Assembly (NCBI GenBank): GCA_943908365.1
Contig: CALTTH010000004.1
Coordinates: 1-64,000 of the forward strand
Source: an uncultured Hyphomicrobiales bacterium
GTDB taxonomy: Bacteria; Pseudomonadota; Alphaproteobacteria; Rhizobiales; Rhizobiaceae
Length of the DNA: 64,000 bases
Reading direction: 5' to 3'
Positions 44,089-53,696 of this stretch are shown here, piece after piece. Under the pieces are notes generated by a model. That model saw nothing but the letters and a program-made list of their open reading frames with translations. It was not told the DNA's origin and did no database searches. The first letter of the stretch is position 1. Each line of letters begins with the position of its first letter. A program made the position numbers and the translations under genes.

Positions 44089-45792
44089 CTAGGCCGTCAT
44101 GAGCGCTTCCTTCGCCCGACCGGGAATGGCCTCGATCAGGCTCTTCGTGTAGGGGTGCTGGGGTTTATCGAAGATCGTGTTCCCGTTACCGAGTTCGACC
44201 ACCTCGCCCTTCTGCATCACCATCACACGGTCGCAGATCTTCGCCGCTACGCGAAGGTCATGAGTGATGAAGACGAGAGAGAGATTGAGGTCTTTCTTGA
44301 GCCGCCCCAGCAGTTCCAGGACCTGGGCCTGGATCGACACATCAAGGGCTGAAACGGCCTCATCGGCGATGATAATCTCAGGTTCGAGCGCCAGCGCACG
44401 CGCAATGCCGATACGCTGGCGCTGACCGCCAGAAAACTCGTGCGGAAAACGGTTCGTCGCCTTCGGATCGAGACCGACCATCTCCATCAATTCGGCCGCG
44501 CGCGCCAATGCCTTTTTTTCATCTTCGCCGTAAGCAATAGGCCCTGAGGCAATGATGCGCCCGACTTTTTCGCGCGGATTGAGTGATGAGTAAGGATCTT
44601 GAAAAATCATTTGCATCCGTCGGCGCATGGTTCGCAGTTCTTCGCCTTTCAAATGCGCCATGTCTTGACCGCCAAGCAAGATGCGTCCGCTGCTGGGATC
44701 TTGCAGCCGCACGATACAACGTCCCACTGAGGATTTACCGGATCCGCTTTCCCCCACAATGCCTAGCGTTTCGCCACGGCAAAGCGTGAAGGACACGTTC
44801 TTGACCGCGTTCACCTCGCGCACCTTGGAGAACAGCCCCGTGCCCATACGATAAACCTTCGAAAGGTTCTCGACAGTGAGCAATGGCTCCCGGTCGTTAA
44901 CCTGCTTGACGCCCTCGCCAGCGCGGGGAATGGCAGCGATCAGCTTCTTCGTGTAGGGGTGTCTCGGCGAGAAAAGGACTTCTTCCGCTGTCCCCTGTTC
45001 CACTATTCGACCGAGCTGCATGACGCTGACATAGTCGGCGATCTCGGCTACGACGCCGAAATCATGGGTAATGAACATGACCGCCATATTTCGCTCCTTC
45101 TGGAGCTTGGCGATTAGTTTCAAAATTTGGGCCTGCGTCGTCACATCGAGCGCGGTGGTCGGCTCGTCTGCGATCAGCACCTCCGGTTCCAACGCCAGCG
45201 CCATGGCAATCATGACGCGTTGGCGCTGACCGCCGGAGAGCTGGAACGGGTAGCTGGCTGCAACGCGCGGCGGATCTGGCAGGCCGACTTCGTTAAGAAG
45301 CGACAGCGCTTTTTCTTTTCGCTCCTTTGGTGTCAGCAACCCATGCGCTTCGAAAACCTCCTGGATCTGCGCCGAAACCTTCATCAGCGGGTTGAGCGCA
45401 GACATCGGTTCCTGAAAAATCATCGCCACGCAGCGCCCTCGAATGGCGTAGAGCGCGTCGGCTGCCATCGTAACGAGATCCGTCGTGCCTAAGAGGATGC
45501 GGCCCTGCGCCACGCGCACCGTATCCGGTAATAGTCCCATCAGCGCATTGGCAGACATCGATTTGCCTGAGCCACTTTCGCCGACCACGCAAAGCATTTC
45601 TCCGGGAAAGAGCTTGAAGCTGACACGGTCGACTGCAAAGGGCCGGTCTGCGCCATCCGGTAATGCGATGCTCAGCCGGTCGATATGGACGACCGGTTCC
45701 CCGCGCCCTTCTTTCTCCAGCGCTCCCGGATGAAGAACGGCCGCAGCAGTCCCTTCAAAGCTCACCTCATCGGTATTTATGGTGTCGGCCAT
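44089..45792 (-). CDS. ABC transporter ATPase, duplicated (DppD-DppF type fusion)
   Basis: A 567-residue protein carrying two full ABC ATPase domains in one chain. Both halves have GESGSGKS Walker A, LSGGQRQRV/FSGGQRQRI signatures and Walker B sites. Such DppDF fusions are common in alphaproteobacterial peptide/nickel-type importers. The true start is the ATG at 45792 (GGGGAAG upstream, two bases after the permease stop); the open frame continues upstream into the permease gene but that part is not used. It energises the DppB/DppC-like permeases encoded just upstream. Confidence 0.9.
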   Translation of the reverse strand: MADTINTDEVSFEGTAAAVLHPGALEKEGRGEPVVHIDRLSIALPDGADRPFAVDRVSFKLFPGEMLCVVGESGSGKSMSANALMGLLPDTVRVAQGRILLGTTDLVTMAADALYAIRGRCVAMIFQEPMSALNPLMKVSAQIQEVFEAHGLLTPKERKEKALSLLNEVGLPDPPRVAASYPFQLSGGQRQRVMIAMALALEPEVLIADEPTTALDVTTQAQILKLIAKLQKERNMAVMFITHDFGVVAEIADYVSVMQLGRIVEQGTAEEVLFSPRHPYTKKLIAAIPRAGEGVKQVNDREPLLTVENLSKVYRMGTGLFSKVREVNAVKNVSFTLCRGETLGIVGESGSGKSSVGRCIVRLQDPSSGRILLGGQDMAHLKGEELRTMRRRMQMIFQDPYSSLNPREKVGRIIASGPIAYGEDEKKALARAAELMEMVGLDPKATNRFPHEFSGGQRQRIGIARALALEPEIIIADEAVSALDVSIQAQVLELLGRLKKDLNLSLVFITHDLRVAAKICDRVMVMQKGEVVELGNGNTIFDKPQHPYTKSLIEAIPGRAKEALMTA

Positions 45793-45794
45793 AT

Positions 45795-46634
45795 TTACTT
45801 CCCCTTTCGCGCCAGGCGAGGGTTGAGGGCATCGTTCAGCCCCTCCCCGACTAGGTTCAGCGCCAGCACAGTCAACAGGATTGCAAGGCCGGGGAAAAAG
45901 CTCACCCACCAGGCCTGGCGGATCACCGTGCGACCGGCGCCGATGATGTAACCCCAGGACATGATGTTACGATCGCCCAATCCGAGAAACGAAAGCGAAC
46001 TTTCGATCAGGATCGCCGCAGCCACCATCATCGAGGCAAGCACGATAATCGGCGAAAGTGTATTCGGCAGAATTTGCCGCCAGATGATCGTGGAGTGCCT
46101 TTGGCCGGAGAGAACAGCTGCCTCGACAAATTCGCGCGACCGGAGCGACATCACCTCGCCACGCAGAAGGCGGGCGACAGGAGGCCAGGAGACGATGGCG
46201 ATCGAGATCACGATCGAATAGATGCTCGGCTGAAAAATGGCGACCAGCACCACTGCAAGCGCGAAGCTCGGAACGCTTTGGAAGAACTCGGTGAACCTCA
46301 TCAGCACATCATCGACCCAACCGCCAAAGTAACCGGCGATCGCACCGATCGGAATACCGATCAGCAGAGAGACTACGGTCGAGACAAGACCAACGAGAAG
46401 CGACACCCGAGCACCGTAAGCGAGACCTGCAGCGAGATCACGCCCCATCGGATCCGTACCGAGGAAGAAGGCATCGATGGTGAAGGGCGGAATGAACGGG
46501 CGCTGGACCATTGCCCAGGGGGATTTGGTGTAAAGGAAGGGAGCAACGATCGATACAATGACGACCAGGACCAAAATAACGAGGCCGACGACAGCACCGC
46601 GATTCTGCGAAAAGCGTTTCCAGAAATCCTTCAT
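45795..46634 (-). CDS. ABC transporter permease, DppC type
   Basis: A 279-residue inner-membrane permease with an N-terminal OppC-like segment (RFSQNRGAVVGLVILVLVVI), FLGTDPMGRD, and the coupling motif in LRSREFVEAAVLSGQ. There are about six transmembrane helices. It overlaps the DppB-like gene by four bases and is two bases before the ATPase. It forms the inner-membrane channel together with the DppB-like subunit. Confidence 0.9.
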   Translation of the reverse strand: MKDFWKRFSQNRGAVVGLVILVLVVIVSIVAPFLYTKSPWAMVQRPFIPPFTIDAFFLGTDPMGRDLAAGLAYGARVSLLVGLVSTVVSLLIGIPIGAIAGYFGGWVDDVLMRFTEFFQSVPSFALAVVLVAIFQPSIYSIVISIAIVSWPPVARLLRGEVMSLRSREFVEAAVLSGQRHSTIIWRQILPNTLSPIIVLASMMVAAAILIESSLSFLGLGDRNIMSWGYIIGAGRTVIRQAWWVSFFPGLAILLTVLALNLVGEGLNDALNPRLARKGK

Positions 46635-47602
46635 GACGCCACCTTGATGCGCGGATCGACGAGGCGGTAAAGCACGTCGGTGATGAGGTTGAAGAGCAGG
46701 ACCATCGCGGCGGAGACGACAAATACACCAAGCAGAAGATTATAGTCTCGTTGCGACAATGCATCGAACATCAGCCGGCCGATGCCCGGCCACGCGAAGA
46801 CAGTCTCGATCAGCACAGCTCCGCCGACCAACTGCCCCGCCTGCAAACCGGCAAGGGTTACGACCGGCAAGAGAGCGTTGCGCAGCACATGGCGGCGCTG
46901 GATGATGCCTGGACGCAGACCCTTGGCCTTCGCGGTCTTGACGAAATCGAGCCTGCCAACCTCCAACATCGAGGCGCGGGTCATGCGGGCATAGACGGCC
47001 ATGAAAAACAGGCCGAGCGTCATGGCGGGTAAGATAAGGTGCCGCAATATGTCCAGCATACGGGCAACGCCGGTGTAGTTGGCCCCAACCGTTTCGTAAC
47101 CGAAGCCGGGTAGCCAGCCGAGTTCGACGGAGAACAGTAAGACTCCCATCAGCGCCAGCCAGAACAGCGGTGTCGCATAGAAGATCAGCGCCACCAGCGA
47201 GATGATCGTGTCGGCCCACTTTCCTTGCCGGGCAGAAGCAAAAGCGCCAGCCGCAACACCGAGACCGAGCGAGATCACAAAAGCGGAGAGTGAGAGAAGC
47301 AACGTCGCAGGCAAACGTTCGCTAATGAGCTGAAGCACCGGTAGCTGCTGACGGTAGGAGTAACCGAGATCAAGCCGAAGGACCGAAGACACATAGATCC
47401 AAAGCTGTACATAAAGTGGCTGATCGAGACCAAACCGTTCTCGGAGCTGTTGAAGGAAGGCGGGATCGGCATCACCTGCTTCTCCCGCCATCACCGAAGC
47501 CGGGTCTCCCGGCGCAGCATGAATGAGAAAGAAGTTGAGCACGGTGATACAGATCAAGATCACGGCTGCCTTTAACAGGCGCCCCGAGATGAATCTGAGC
47601 AT
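46631..47602 (-). CDS. ABC transporter permease, DppB type
   Basis: 323 residues from the ATG at 47602, with GGAG eight bases upstream; the longer frame to 47662 would overlap the binding-protein 3' end without need. It shows the family N-terminus MLRFISGRLLKAAVILICIT, HAAPGDPASVM, the large periplasmic loop (LRERFGLDQPLYVQL) and the coupling region DFVKTAKAKGL. It works with the DppC-like subunit as an importer of a peptide-like or amino-derived compound. Confidence 0.9.
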   Translation of the reverse strand: MLRFISGRLLKAAVILICITVLNFFLIHAAPGDPASVMAGEAGDADPAFLQQLRERFGLDQPLYVQLWIYVSSVLRLDLGYSYRQQLPVLQLISERLPATLLLSLSAFVISLGLGVAAGAFASARQGKWADTIISLVALIFYATPLFWLALMGVLLFSVELGWLPGFGYETVGANYTGVARMLDILRHLILPAMTLGLFFMAVYARMTRASMLEVGRLDFVKTAKAKGLRPGIIQRRHVLRNALLPVVTLAGLQAGQLVGGAVLIETVFAWPGIGRLMFDALSQRDYNLLLGVFVVSAAMVLLFNLITDVLYRLVDPRIKVAS

Positions 47603-47670
47603 GAGCGTGGCTCCGACTAGGGTTTTCGGTCTGAATGATTGGCGGAGACTGATCTCCGCCAAATATCGAC

Positions 47671-49218
47671 TTACTTCTTGATCCAGGCGTCGCGCATGGA
47701 TTCCGGAAGGCCTGACGCCGTCGTGACGATGTCTTGAACCTTGCAGTTATAGATCGTCGGGAAACCGAGCTCGAGCAGCCAGGCGACCGGCACGTCTTCC
47801 TGAAGCTTCTTCTGAACTTGATCGTAGAGTTCCTGACGCTTGGAGGCTGGATAGGCGACGGCTGCCTGTTCGAACAGCTTGTCGAGTTCCGGATTGGAAT
47901 AGCCCTCGACATTGTTGAACGGATTGCCCTTTGCGATCTGAGAGGTCTTGTAGTTGCGATCCACGCCTATGGCCGGGTCGCCATTCTGGTAAAGATATGT
48001 GAAGGCGATGTCGTAATCCCAGTTCGACGTGCGCTGATTCCAACCCGCAACGTCCGTCGCTTCGATCTCGATTGGAATACCGACTTCCTCAAGATTCTGC
48101 ATCACCGCTTCTGCCCAGCGCTGCCATGTTTCACCATATGGGAGCGGGAGAAGCTTCAGAGGCTTGCCGTCATAGCCGGCCTCCTTAAGCAGTGCTTTGG
48201 CCTTATCGACGTCGTGTGGATAATGCGGTTCAACATCCTTGTAGAAGGGCAATTTTGACGACAGTGGACCGGTTGCAACCTTTCCATAGCCGTTCCACAA
48301 AACGTCTTTGGCAAACTCGCGATCGAGCGCGTACATAACTGCCTGGCGGAATTTCACATTATCCATCGGTGCCTTGCGGTTGTTCAACCATAGCCACGAT
48401 AGCGGAGCGAAGTACTCCCAGCCTTTTTCCGTTATGCAGCTGTTGGGCAAATCCTTCAGTCTGGGAATGTCGAAATTCTCAACCGATCCGCCCGGTAAGA
48501 CATCGACTTTGCCTGTCTCGAATGCAACGGACCGCGACGCACCGTCTGGAATGACCTGATAGTACAGCTCATCGAGGTAAGGCTTGCCCTTGATGTAATA
48601 GTCATTGTTCTTGACGAGATGGATGTAGCTCCCACGCTTCCATTCGTCGAACTTGAACGGGCCCGTTCCGATCGGCTTGTCGTTGGCTGGGTTCGTCGCG
48701 TAGTCGGTACCTTCATAAATGTGCTTGGGCACGATCGGCATCGTGTAGAAGGCCAAACCGCGGATAAAGGCTTCGAAAGGTTGCTTCAGCTTGAACACGA
48801 CGGTCTTTTCGTCCGGCGCGGTCACGCTTTCCACATGGGTCATCAAGTTGCGGTGACGCGGCTGCATCTTCATAAGATAGTCGTTGGCGGAGAACAGAAC
48901 GTCAGCGGATGTCATCGGCTTGCCGTCGTGCCATTTTACGCCATCCTGCAACGTAAACGTATAGGTCAGGCCATCGTCGGAAATGGTCCAGGATTTGGCG
49001 AGCGATGGCTCGGGCTTGAGGTTTTCATCGTAGCGGAGCAAGCTTTCGTAGATATTGCCACCGACCAGTAGGGCCGGCCCATTTGTTGTGGTGCCGATCA
49101 TAACGCTTGGCGGTTCGGGCTGAACGATCAGGTTCAGTTTTCCCCCTGGAACAGCCTGCGCTGATGCAGCGGTTGTCATCATGAAAATGGCTAGGGATGC
49201 AGAAATCAGTCGTCGCAT
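47671..49218 (-). CDS. Periplasmic substrate-binding protein, SBP family 5
   Basis: A 515-residue family 5 (dipeptide/oligopeptide/nickel) binding protein, first gene of the operon. It has a signal peptide (MRRLISASLAIFMMTTAASA) and the mature protein starts near QAVPGGKLNL. Family sequences include SLAKSWTISDDGLTYTFTLQ, GVKWHDGKPMTSADVLFS and MYALDREF. The ligand of family 5 proteins is hard to predict; the operon enzymes suggest an N-acyl or carbamoyl amino compound or an amine derivative. A perfect palindrome sits about 70 bp before the start. Confidence 0.9.
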   Translation of the reverse strand: MRRLISASLAIFMMTTAASAQAVPGGKLNLIVQPEPPSVMIGTTTNGPALLVGGNIYESLLRYDENLKPEPSLAKSWTISDDGLTYTFTLQDGVKWHDGKPMTSADVLFSANDYLMKMQPRHRNLMTHVESVTAPDEKTVVFKLKQPFEAFIRGLAFYTMPIVPKHIYEGTDYATNPANDKPIGTGPFKFDEWKRGSYIHLVKNNDYYIKGKPYLDELYYQVIPDGASRSVAFETGKVDVLPGGSVENFDIPRLKDLPNSCITEKGWEYFAPLSWLWLNNRKAPMDNVKFRQAVMYALDREFAKDVLWNGYGKVATGPLSSKLPFYKDVEPHYPHDVDKAKALLKEAGYDGKPLKLLPLPYGETWQRWAEAVMQNLEEVGIPIEIEATDVAGWNQRTSNWDYDIAFTYLYQNGDPAIGVDRNYKTSQIAKGNPFNNVEGYSNPELDKLFEQAAVAYPASKRQELYDQVQKKLQEDVPVAWLLELGFPTIYNCKVQDIVTTASGLPESMRDAWIKK

Positions 49219-49284
49219 GAAGTTCCCCTTATGGATTTTCGTTTCTTGCAGACGTCACTTTGCGATTTCATCGCAGTAACAATA

Positions 49285-49300
49285 TACCAATATATTGGTA
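49285..49300. promoter_or_regulatory. Perfect 16-bp palindrome in front of the amino-compound operon
   Basis: TACCAATATATTGGTA is fully self-complementary and lies 67 bp before the binding-protein start, in the gap between the divergent hydroxyacid dehydrogenase and the operon. The operon's own GntR regulator at the far end is the best candidate to bind it, since FadR/FCD-type sites are short palindromes of this size. A related sequence occurs at 34079-34097 without an obvious linked gene. Confidence 0.6.
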
Positions 49301-49467
49301 CATCATCTTGACTCCCATAAGCGCCGGGTGTCAAGCAAGACTGCGCCATTTTTGCATAAAAGTTGATCTTGCGAAAATGCGGCTTAAAAATTAAGCGGGC
49401 AGCGCGCATTTGCGGCATTGTGCCAGAGATGCGCTACTCCGGAACGGGCTTGGACAGGATTGAAACG

Positions 49468-50415
49468 ATGAATGAGGCAGTAAACCAGAAGCCGCACATA
49501 GCTCTAATCAGTAGCACTCTCGACCTCAGCTTTCTGAAAGATGTCTTCGACGCGTCAGGGCTGGGCGCAAGAGTCAGCATCTATCCAGAGGCCGGATTTG
49601 AGACCGCCGACGTTGCGGTCGCCTGGAACCCGCCGCAAGGGCTTCTTGCTACTATGCCCAACCTTAGATTGGTCCATAGCATCGCTGCCGGCCTGGACAA
49701 CATTTTCGCCGATCCAAGCCTCCCTTCTCTCCCCGTTTGCCGTGTCGTCGACGACCGGCATGCGCTTGGCATGGCAGAATATGCTATCTGGTCGGTCCTG
49801 TTGTTTCATCGCGAGATGGACCGACATTTGCAAAATGCCACACTGAAATGCTGGGAACGACCGTCGCAGATCCCGGCACGCGATTACTCGGTTGGCATAC
49901 TCGGATTTGGTGCGATCGGACGGACGGTCGGACGCAGCCTGCGTGCCCTCAACTACGATGTCCGCGCATGGGCACGCTCACCGAAGGAAGAAGCAGGCAT
50001 CATCACCTATCACGGTGACGAGCAGCTACCCGTCTTTCTCTCCAGTTGCAACGCGGTGATCTGCCTGCTTCCCCTCACCGGCGCCACGCGCGGAATTATG
50101 AATGCCAACCTGTTCGCCCATCTCCCGAAAGGTGCAGCGGTCATCAACATAGGCCGCGGCGAGCACCTAGTCGAAGCTGATCTGATCGAAGCAATCGACA
50201 GCGGCCACCTTCGCGGAGCTGTACTCGACGTTTTCGCGAAAGAACCGCTGCCCGAGGAGAGCCCTCTGTGGGACCATCCAAAGATATTCACGACGCCTCA
50301 CATCGCGTCCATGCCAGATCCCAAAGATGTCGTTGCACAGATCTTCGAGAATGCGACACGTGTGTTGGCGGGAATGCCGCCACTCAATGAAGGAAATCGA
50401 GACAGCGGCTACTAA
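49468..50415 (+). CDS. D-2-hydroxyacid dehydrogenase, GhrA-like glyoxylate/hydroxypyruvate reductase
   Basis: 315 residues from the ATG at 49468 (longer in-frame starts at 49363 and beyond are not preceded by a ribosome site). It is a D-isomer 2-hydroxyacid dehydrogenase with Rossmann VGILGFGAIGRTVG at about 140, INIGRGEHLVEADLIEAID with the substrate Arg, the Glu in AKEPLPEESPLW, and TPHIASMP with the catalytic His. It reduces glyoxylate or hydroxypyruvate to glycolate or glycerate. It is divergent from the amino-compound operon, so it may reduce an oxo-acid arising from transamination there (inference). Confidence 0.83.
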   Translation: MNEAVNQKPHIALISSTLDLSFLKDVFDASGLGARVSIYPEAGFETADVAVAWNPPQGLLATMPNLRLVHSIAAGLDNIFADPSLPSLPVCRVVDDRHALGMAEYAIWSVLLFHREMDRHLQNATLKCWERPSQIPARDYSVGILGFGAIGRTVGRSLRALNYDVRAWARSPKEEAGIITYHGDEQLPVFLSSCNAVICLLPLTGATRGIMNANLFAHLPKGAAVINIGRGEHLVEADLIEAIDSGHLRGAVLDVFAKEPLPEESPLWDHPKIFTTPHIASMPDPKDVVAQIFENATRVLAGMPPLNEGNRDSGY

Positions 50416-50562
50416 TGGGCACGCCTCAGCCGTTGCATAGACTCTGAAAAGAGAGTGCGCCTATGCGTGTAGAATGGCTCACGGCGCCTCAGTGCTGGGC
50501 TGTTGCCGAAATTGCCAAGGAGGCGAACAGCGGCACTCCCATGGCCGGAACGTTTCCTAACA

Positions 50563-51318
50563 TCAGACATGCTGCCCGCCGTTGATGTGGATTTCTGCGC
50601 CGTTGATGTAGGATGACTGTTCGGTACAGAGAAAGTAGATGGTCCTGGCAACTTCGTCCGTCGTGCCGAGCCTCCCCAGCGGCACCTCGGCCTCAACGAG
50701 CTCATCTGTGCCGGGAGATAGAATTGAGGTGGCAATCTCACCCGGAGCAATCGCATTGGCTCGAACACCGCGGGGCCCGAATTCGTGCGCAAGTTCTCGG
50801 GTAAGCGCGGCCAGTCCGGCCTTGGACGCGGCATAGGCAACCCCAGCGAAGGGATGGACGCGAGAGCCCGCAATCGATGTCACATTGACGATGGAACCCC
50901 GCGCAGCCTGGAGTTCAGGCAGTAGCGCGCGAGCGAGGAGAGCGGTGGAAACCAGGTTGACGTTCAGAATTTTTGTCCAGGTGGCCGCATCGGTTTCGGC
51001 GACCCCGAGGCGGCTGCCTTCAGGTCCCTTCGGCGAGATACCTGCATTGTTGACCAGCGCCGCCAGCTTGCCGTCAGGAAGACGGCTGCGTACCATTTGG
51101 ACCAATTCGTCGATACCGGAAAGGTCGGCGAGATCGGCCTGGATATGGCTTTCGCGAGCCGATGGCCAGCGGCACTCCTCGGAAAATGGCTGCCGCGACA
51201 CCGTCAATACTCGCCAGCCGTGCTGCAAGAACAGCTTGACCGTAGCGTGCCCGATCCCGCGACTAGCACCCGTCAAAAGCATATAGGGTAAGTCTACCAA
51301 GGGCGGAACTCCAATCAT
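50563..51318 (-). CDS. Short-chain dehydrogenase/reductase (classical SDR)
   Basis: A 251-residue classical SDR: TGASRGIG near residue 17, NNAG at about 89-92, the catalytic Ser in VTSIAG, and YAASK carrying Tyr and Lys. NGAEIHINGGQHV closes the fold. The ADLADLSG region suggests an NAD(P) Asp/Ala site, but the cofactor is not certain. It converges with the hydroxyacid dehydrogenase across 147 bp that hold no gene. The substrate is unknown; no operon partner is evident. Confidence 0.8.
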   Translation of the reverse strand: MIGVPPLVDLPYMLLTGASRGIGHATVKLFLQHGWRVLTVSRQPFSEECRWPSARESHIQADLADLSGIDELVQMVRSRLPDGKLAALVNNAGISPKGPEGSRLGVAETDAATWTKILNVNLVSTALLARALLPELQAARGSIVNVTSIAGSRVHPFAGVAYAASKAGLAALTRELAHEFGPRGVRANAIAPGEIATSILSPGTDELVEAEVPLGRLGTTDEVARTIYFLCTEQSSYINGAEIHINGGQHV

Positions 51319-51764
51319 TTCGCCGCATGTGGCACGCGCGATATATCGCTAGGTTAACGTCTGCCAAGAGGTTTGCAAGCGATTTGGGGACATGGATAGA
51401 TAGGCAGTGATCACGGTCATCAAGACCTCCCAAAAGATGGGTTTCCAAGCTCATGCGACGGATAACTAGCAAAAATTGGCGTTAGTACCTTGCTTGCCTA
51501 TCCCGGCAACGGCCATCACGTTTAAACGAGGACGCTTTTCACGCAAGGCAAACGGTCAGGCCATAAGGCAACTTCGGTCAGGTTTTCTTTTCACCTTAAC
51601 CCGCCCGCGTTTGACATATGACGAGGAATTTTGGGCGTTGACAGTCGATCGAGAACAAAGTCTTGAGCTCTCGGTTCACTTCGGCCCGGGTCTATGTCCA
51701 ACAGGTCTCGAACCGTAAGTCTCCAACGGGTCTGAAACCAACCCCATATCTGTTTGTGCACGCG
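51319..51764. other. 446-bp gap between the SDR and HD-GYP genes
   Basis: No gene is supported. An 80-codon open frame (51476-51718, +) has no ribosome site and no recognisable similarity. I see no clear terminator or repeat. Confidence 0.4.
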
Positions 51765-53174
51765 TTAGGCCGCTTTCGTTGCCTCATGTGGAGACGAAGT
51801 ATTCTCCTGCGGCGCCAGCGGATGGGCAAATGTCGTAAGAGGGGTTCGTGCTAAGGCACCTTCAAGGGCGCCAATGCAGATAGGATCATGTGACCGGCCT
51901 GCGCCTTCCCAAAGTATCGAGAATGCCTCCTGTAGTGGCATAGCCTGCCTGTAAGGACGGTCTGCTGTCAGTGCATCAAAGACATCAGCGGTGGAAACGA
52001 TCCGAACCTCCATCGGGATTTGCTCTGCGCTCAAACCCCGCGGATATCCTTTTCCGTCTAAACGCTCGTGGTGAGCGCCACTGACCAGTGCAGCGTTGGC
52101 AAACGCTCCAATCGCAGAAAGAATTTGCTCTGAAAATTCCGAGTGTCGCTTCATCCGGCTCCACTCTTCATCATCGAGCTTCCCAGCCTTGTCCAACACA
52201 CTGCTGCTCACACCAAGTTTGCCGATGTCGTGCAGCAAAGCCGCTCTTTTCAAAACCCGCCGGGTTTCGAAATCTATGTCCATTTCTTCCGCTATAAGAT
52301 CGGTGTATAGCGCAACACGCTCGCTGTGGCCCGAAGTATACGGACTTTTGGCGTCGATCACTTTAGCAAACCCAGCGGCGATATCATCGAGATAATCATC
52401 ATCGGCCAAAATCCCGTGTTGCCCAGGTTCGGAATCAAGAACAATTCTCTCCAGGTCGGGCGAAGCCAGTTCTTCCCAGAATTCTTGCTGAGACCCGATC
52501 CTTGCAAAGACATCAACGAGAGCGGGATCGAACCAATCGCCCTTGCGCCTTGCAATCTCTTCGAGAGCGGCTTGGGGGCCGCTGCTGGCCTGGAACACGT
52601 CGATCACCTGCGACAAGAGCGCTATTCTTGAAAAAAGCGGGATTTCCTCTCCGGCTAGACCGCTCGGCTTTCCGCGCCCACTCCAATGCTCATCCAGACC
52701 AATGATACCCTCTGCGACGTTTTCCGAAAAACGCATTTGTCGAGCAATGTCTGCGCCGCGCTGACACCGCGTCTGTATAAGATCAGTAGAAATCTCGCCC
52801 CCATTTTTAAGAATATTGAGGAGGCTGCGAAAACGTTCGGCAAGACCGGCCTTTGCCCCGGTGTGGCTGATCACGAACTTCAGGACCTGCCCCAGGCTTC
52901 CATCGACCAGCTTGAAATCATTTTTAAAGCTGATGTCATCCGCCAGATAAAGCTCGCAAATGCGCGAAGCGTTGCTGCTGCAGCCCAGATCCTTCAACAG
53001 AAGTGTGTAGTAGAGGTCGTGCAGCTCTGGCTCACTGAGGCCGATCTCTCGTCCAATGCTTGTTCCGATGTAACAGCAGCGAATACAATGTCCGTCTGGT
53101 TGCCCCTCGGTCATATCGAGCGCCTTGCTGAGGGCTTCAATAATCTCGGCCAAACGTATCTGCACTTGCTTCAT
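51765..53174 (-). CDS. HD-GYP domain c-di-GMP phosphodiesterase
   Basis: 469 residues from the ATG at 53174. The C-terminal HD-GYP domain has the metal-binding HDIGKLG near residue 313 and HHERLDGKGYPRG near 365, with AALLHD and STADVFDALTADRPYR, consistent with hydrolysis of c-di-GMP. The N-terminal ~250 residues contain a second, degenerate HD-like copy: LLKDLG replaces the HDIG metal ligands, while the helical pattern around GHCIRCCYIGTSIGREIG and GLDEHWSGRGKPSGL parallels HHERLDGKG. There is no receiver domain or membrane helix. It may counteract the diguanylate cyclase encoded at 32556. Confidence 0.85.
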   Translation of the reverse strand: MKQVQIRLAEIIEALSKALDMTEGQPDGHCIRCCYIGTSIGREIGLSEPELHDLYYTLLLKDLGCSSNASRICELYLADDISFKNDFKLVDGSLGQVLKFVISHTGAKAGLAERFRSLLNILKNGGEISTDLIQTRCQRGADIARQMRFSENVAEGIIGLDEHWSGRGKPSGLAGEEIPLFSRIALLSQVIDVFQASSGPQAALEEIARRKGDWFDPALVDVFARIGSQQEFWEELASPDLERIVLDSEPGQHGILADDDYLDDIAAGFAKVIDAKSPYTSGHSERVALYTDLIAEEMDIDFETRRVLKRAALLHDIGKLGVSSSVLDKAGKLDDEEWSRMKRHSEFSEQILSAIGAFANAALVSGAHHERLDGKGYPRGLSAEQIPMEVRIVSTADVFDALTADRPYRQAMPLQEAFSILWEGAGRSHDPICIGALEGALARTPLTTFAHPLAPQENTSSPHEATKAA

Positions 53175-53402
53175 AACTGACCCCTGGTTGAAGGCTGACG
53201 CTATCAAATGAGGGTTTCAGAACAATTATGAGCCTAAACGTTTTGTGGCTGAAATTTCTTCAGGGCGTATGATGAGCGTCGCCGTCAGCTGACGCACCTC
53301 ATACAGCTGCGCCATTTTTTTAATACCATCAGCTAGACATGCTGCAAGGTCCGCATGCGAGTGATTGATCGAAGGGGTGTTCACATCCCCCTGGACAAAT
53401 TT

Positions 53403-53678
53403 TTAGAAGAGCGTCTCATCACCTGGCCATCGCGGCCCGAGCCCGAACCCTGTCGACAGCCATACTCCGCTCACCTGCAGAGAAGCGGCGATCGTCTCGA
53501 GGTGCTCACGACCCGGCTCGCTCCGGTCATTTTCCCAAGCGCTCCAAACGTCGCTCTCCACGCCGACCATCTTCGCAGCATTATCGAGTGACAGCGCAGA
53601 TGCATCACGTGCCAACGAGATGCGTCCTCCGAGCGTGTCGGTATCGGTCAGCGCTTTGTGATTGGTTCCTGGTACCAT
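53403..53678 (-). CDS. Small XRE-family helix-turn-helix regulator
   Basis: A 91-residue Cro/CI-type HTH protein: RISLARDASALSLDNAAKMV and VESDVWSAWENDRSEPGREH form the recognition helices typical of XRE proteins, followed by a short tail. A TAGGGAT site precedes the ATG. The gene lies just downstream of the proX terminator hairpin on the same strand. Such short XRE proteins are common in rhizobia; targets are unknown. There is no toxin partner gene beside it, so a toxin-antitoxin role is not supported. Confidence 0.7.
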   Translation of the reverse strand: MVPGTNHKALTDTDTLGGRISLARDASALSLDNAAKMVGVESDVWSAWENDRSEPGREHLETIAASLQVSGVWLSTGFGLGPRWPGDETLF

Positions 53679-53696
53679 ATCCCTACCCCGGCAATG

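Noticed and set aside
51476..51718. 80-codon open frame in the gap before the HD-GYP gene
   Set aside because: No ribosome site, low-complexity translation and no similarity recognised.
53355..53591. 78-codon plus-strand frame opposite the XRE gene
   Set aside because: The minus-strand frame encodes a convincing HTH protein, so this is its antisense shadow.
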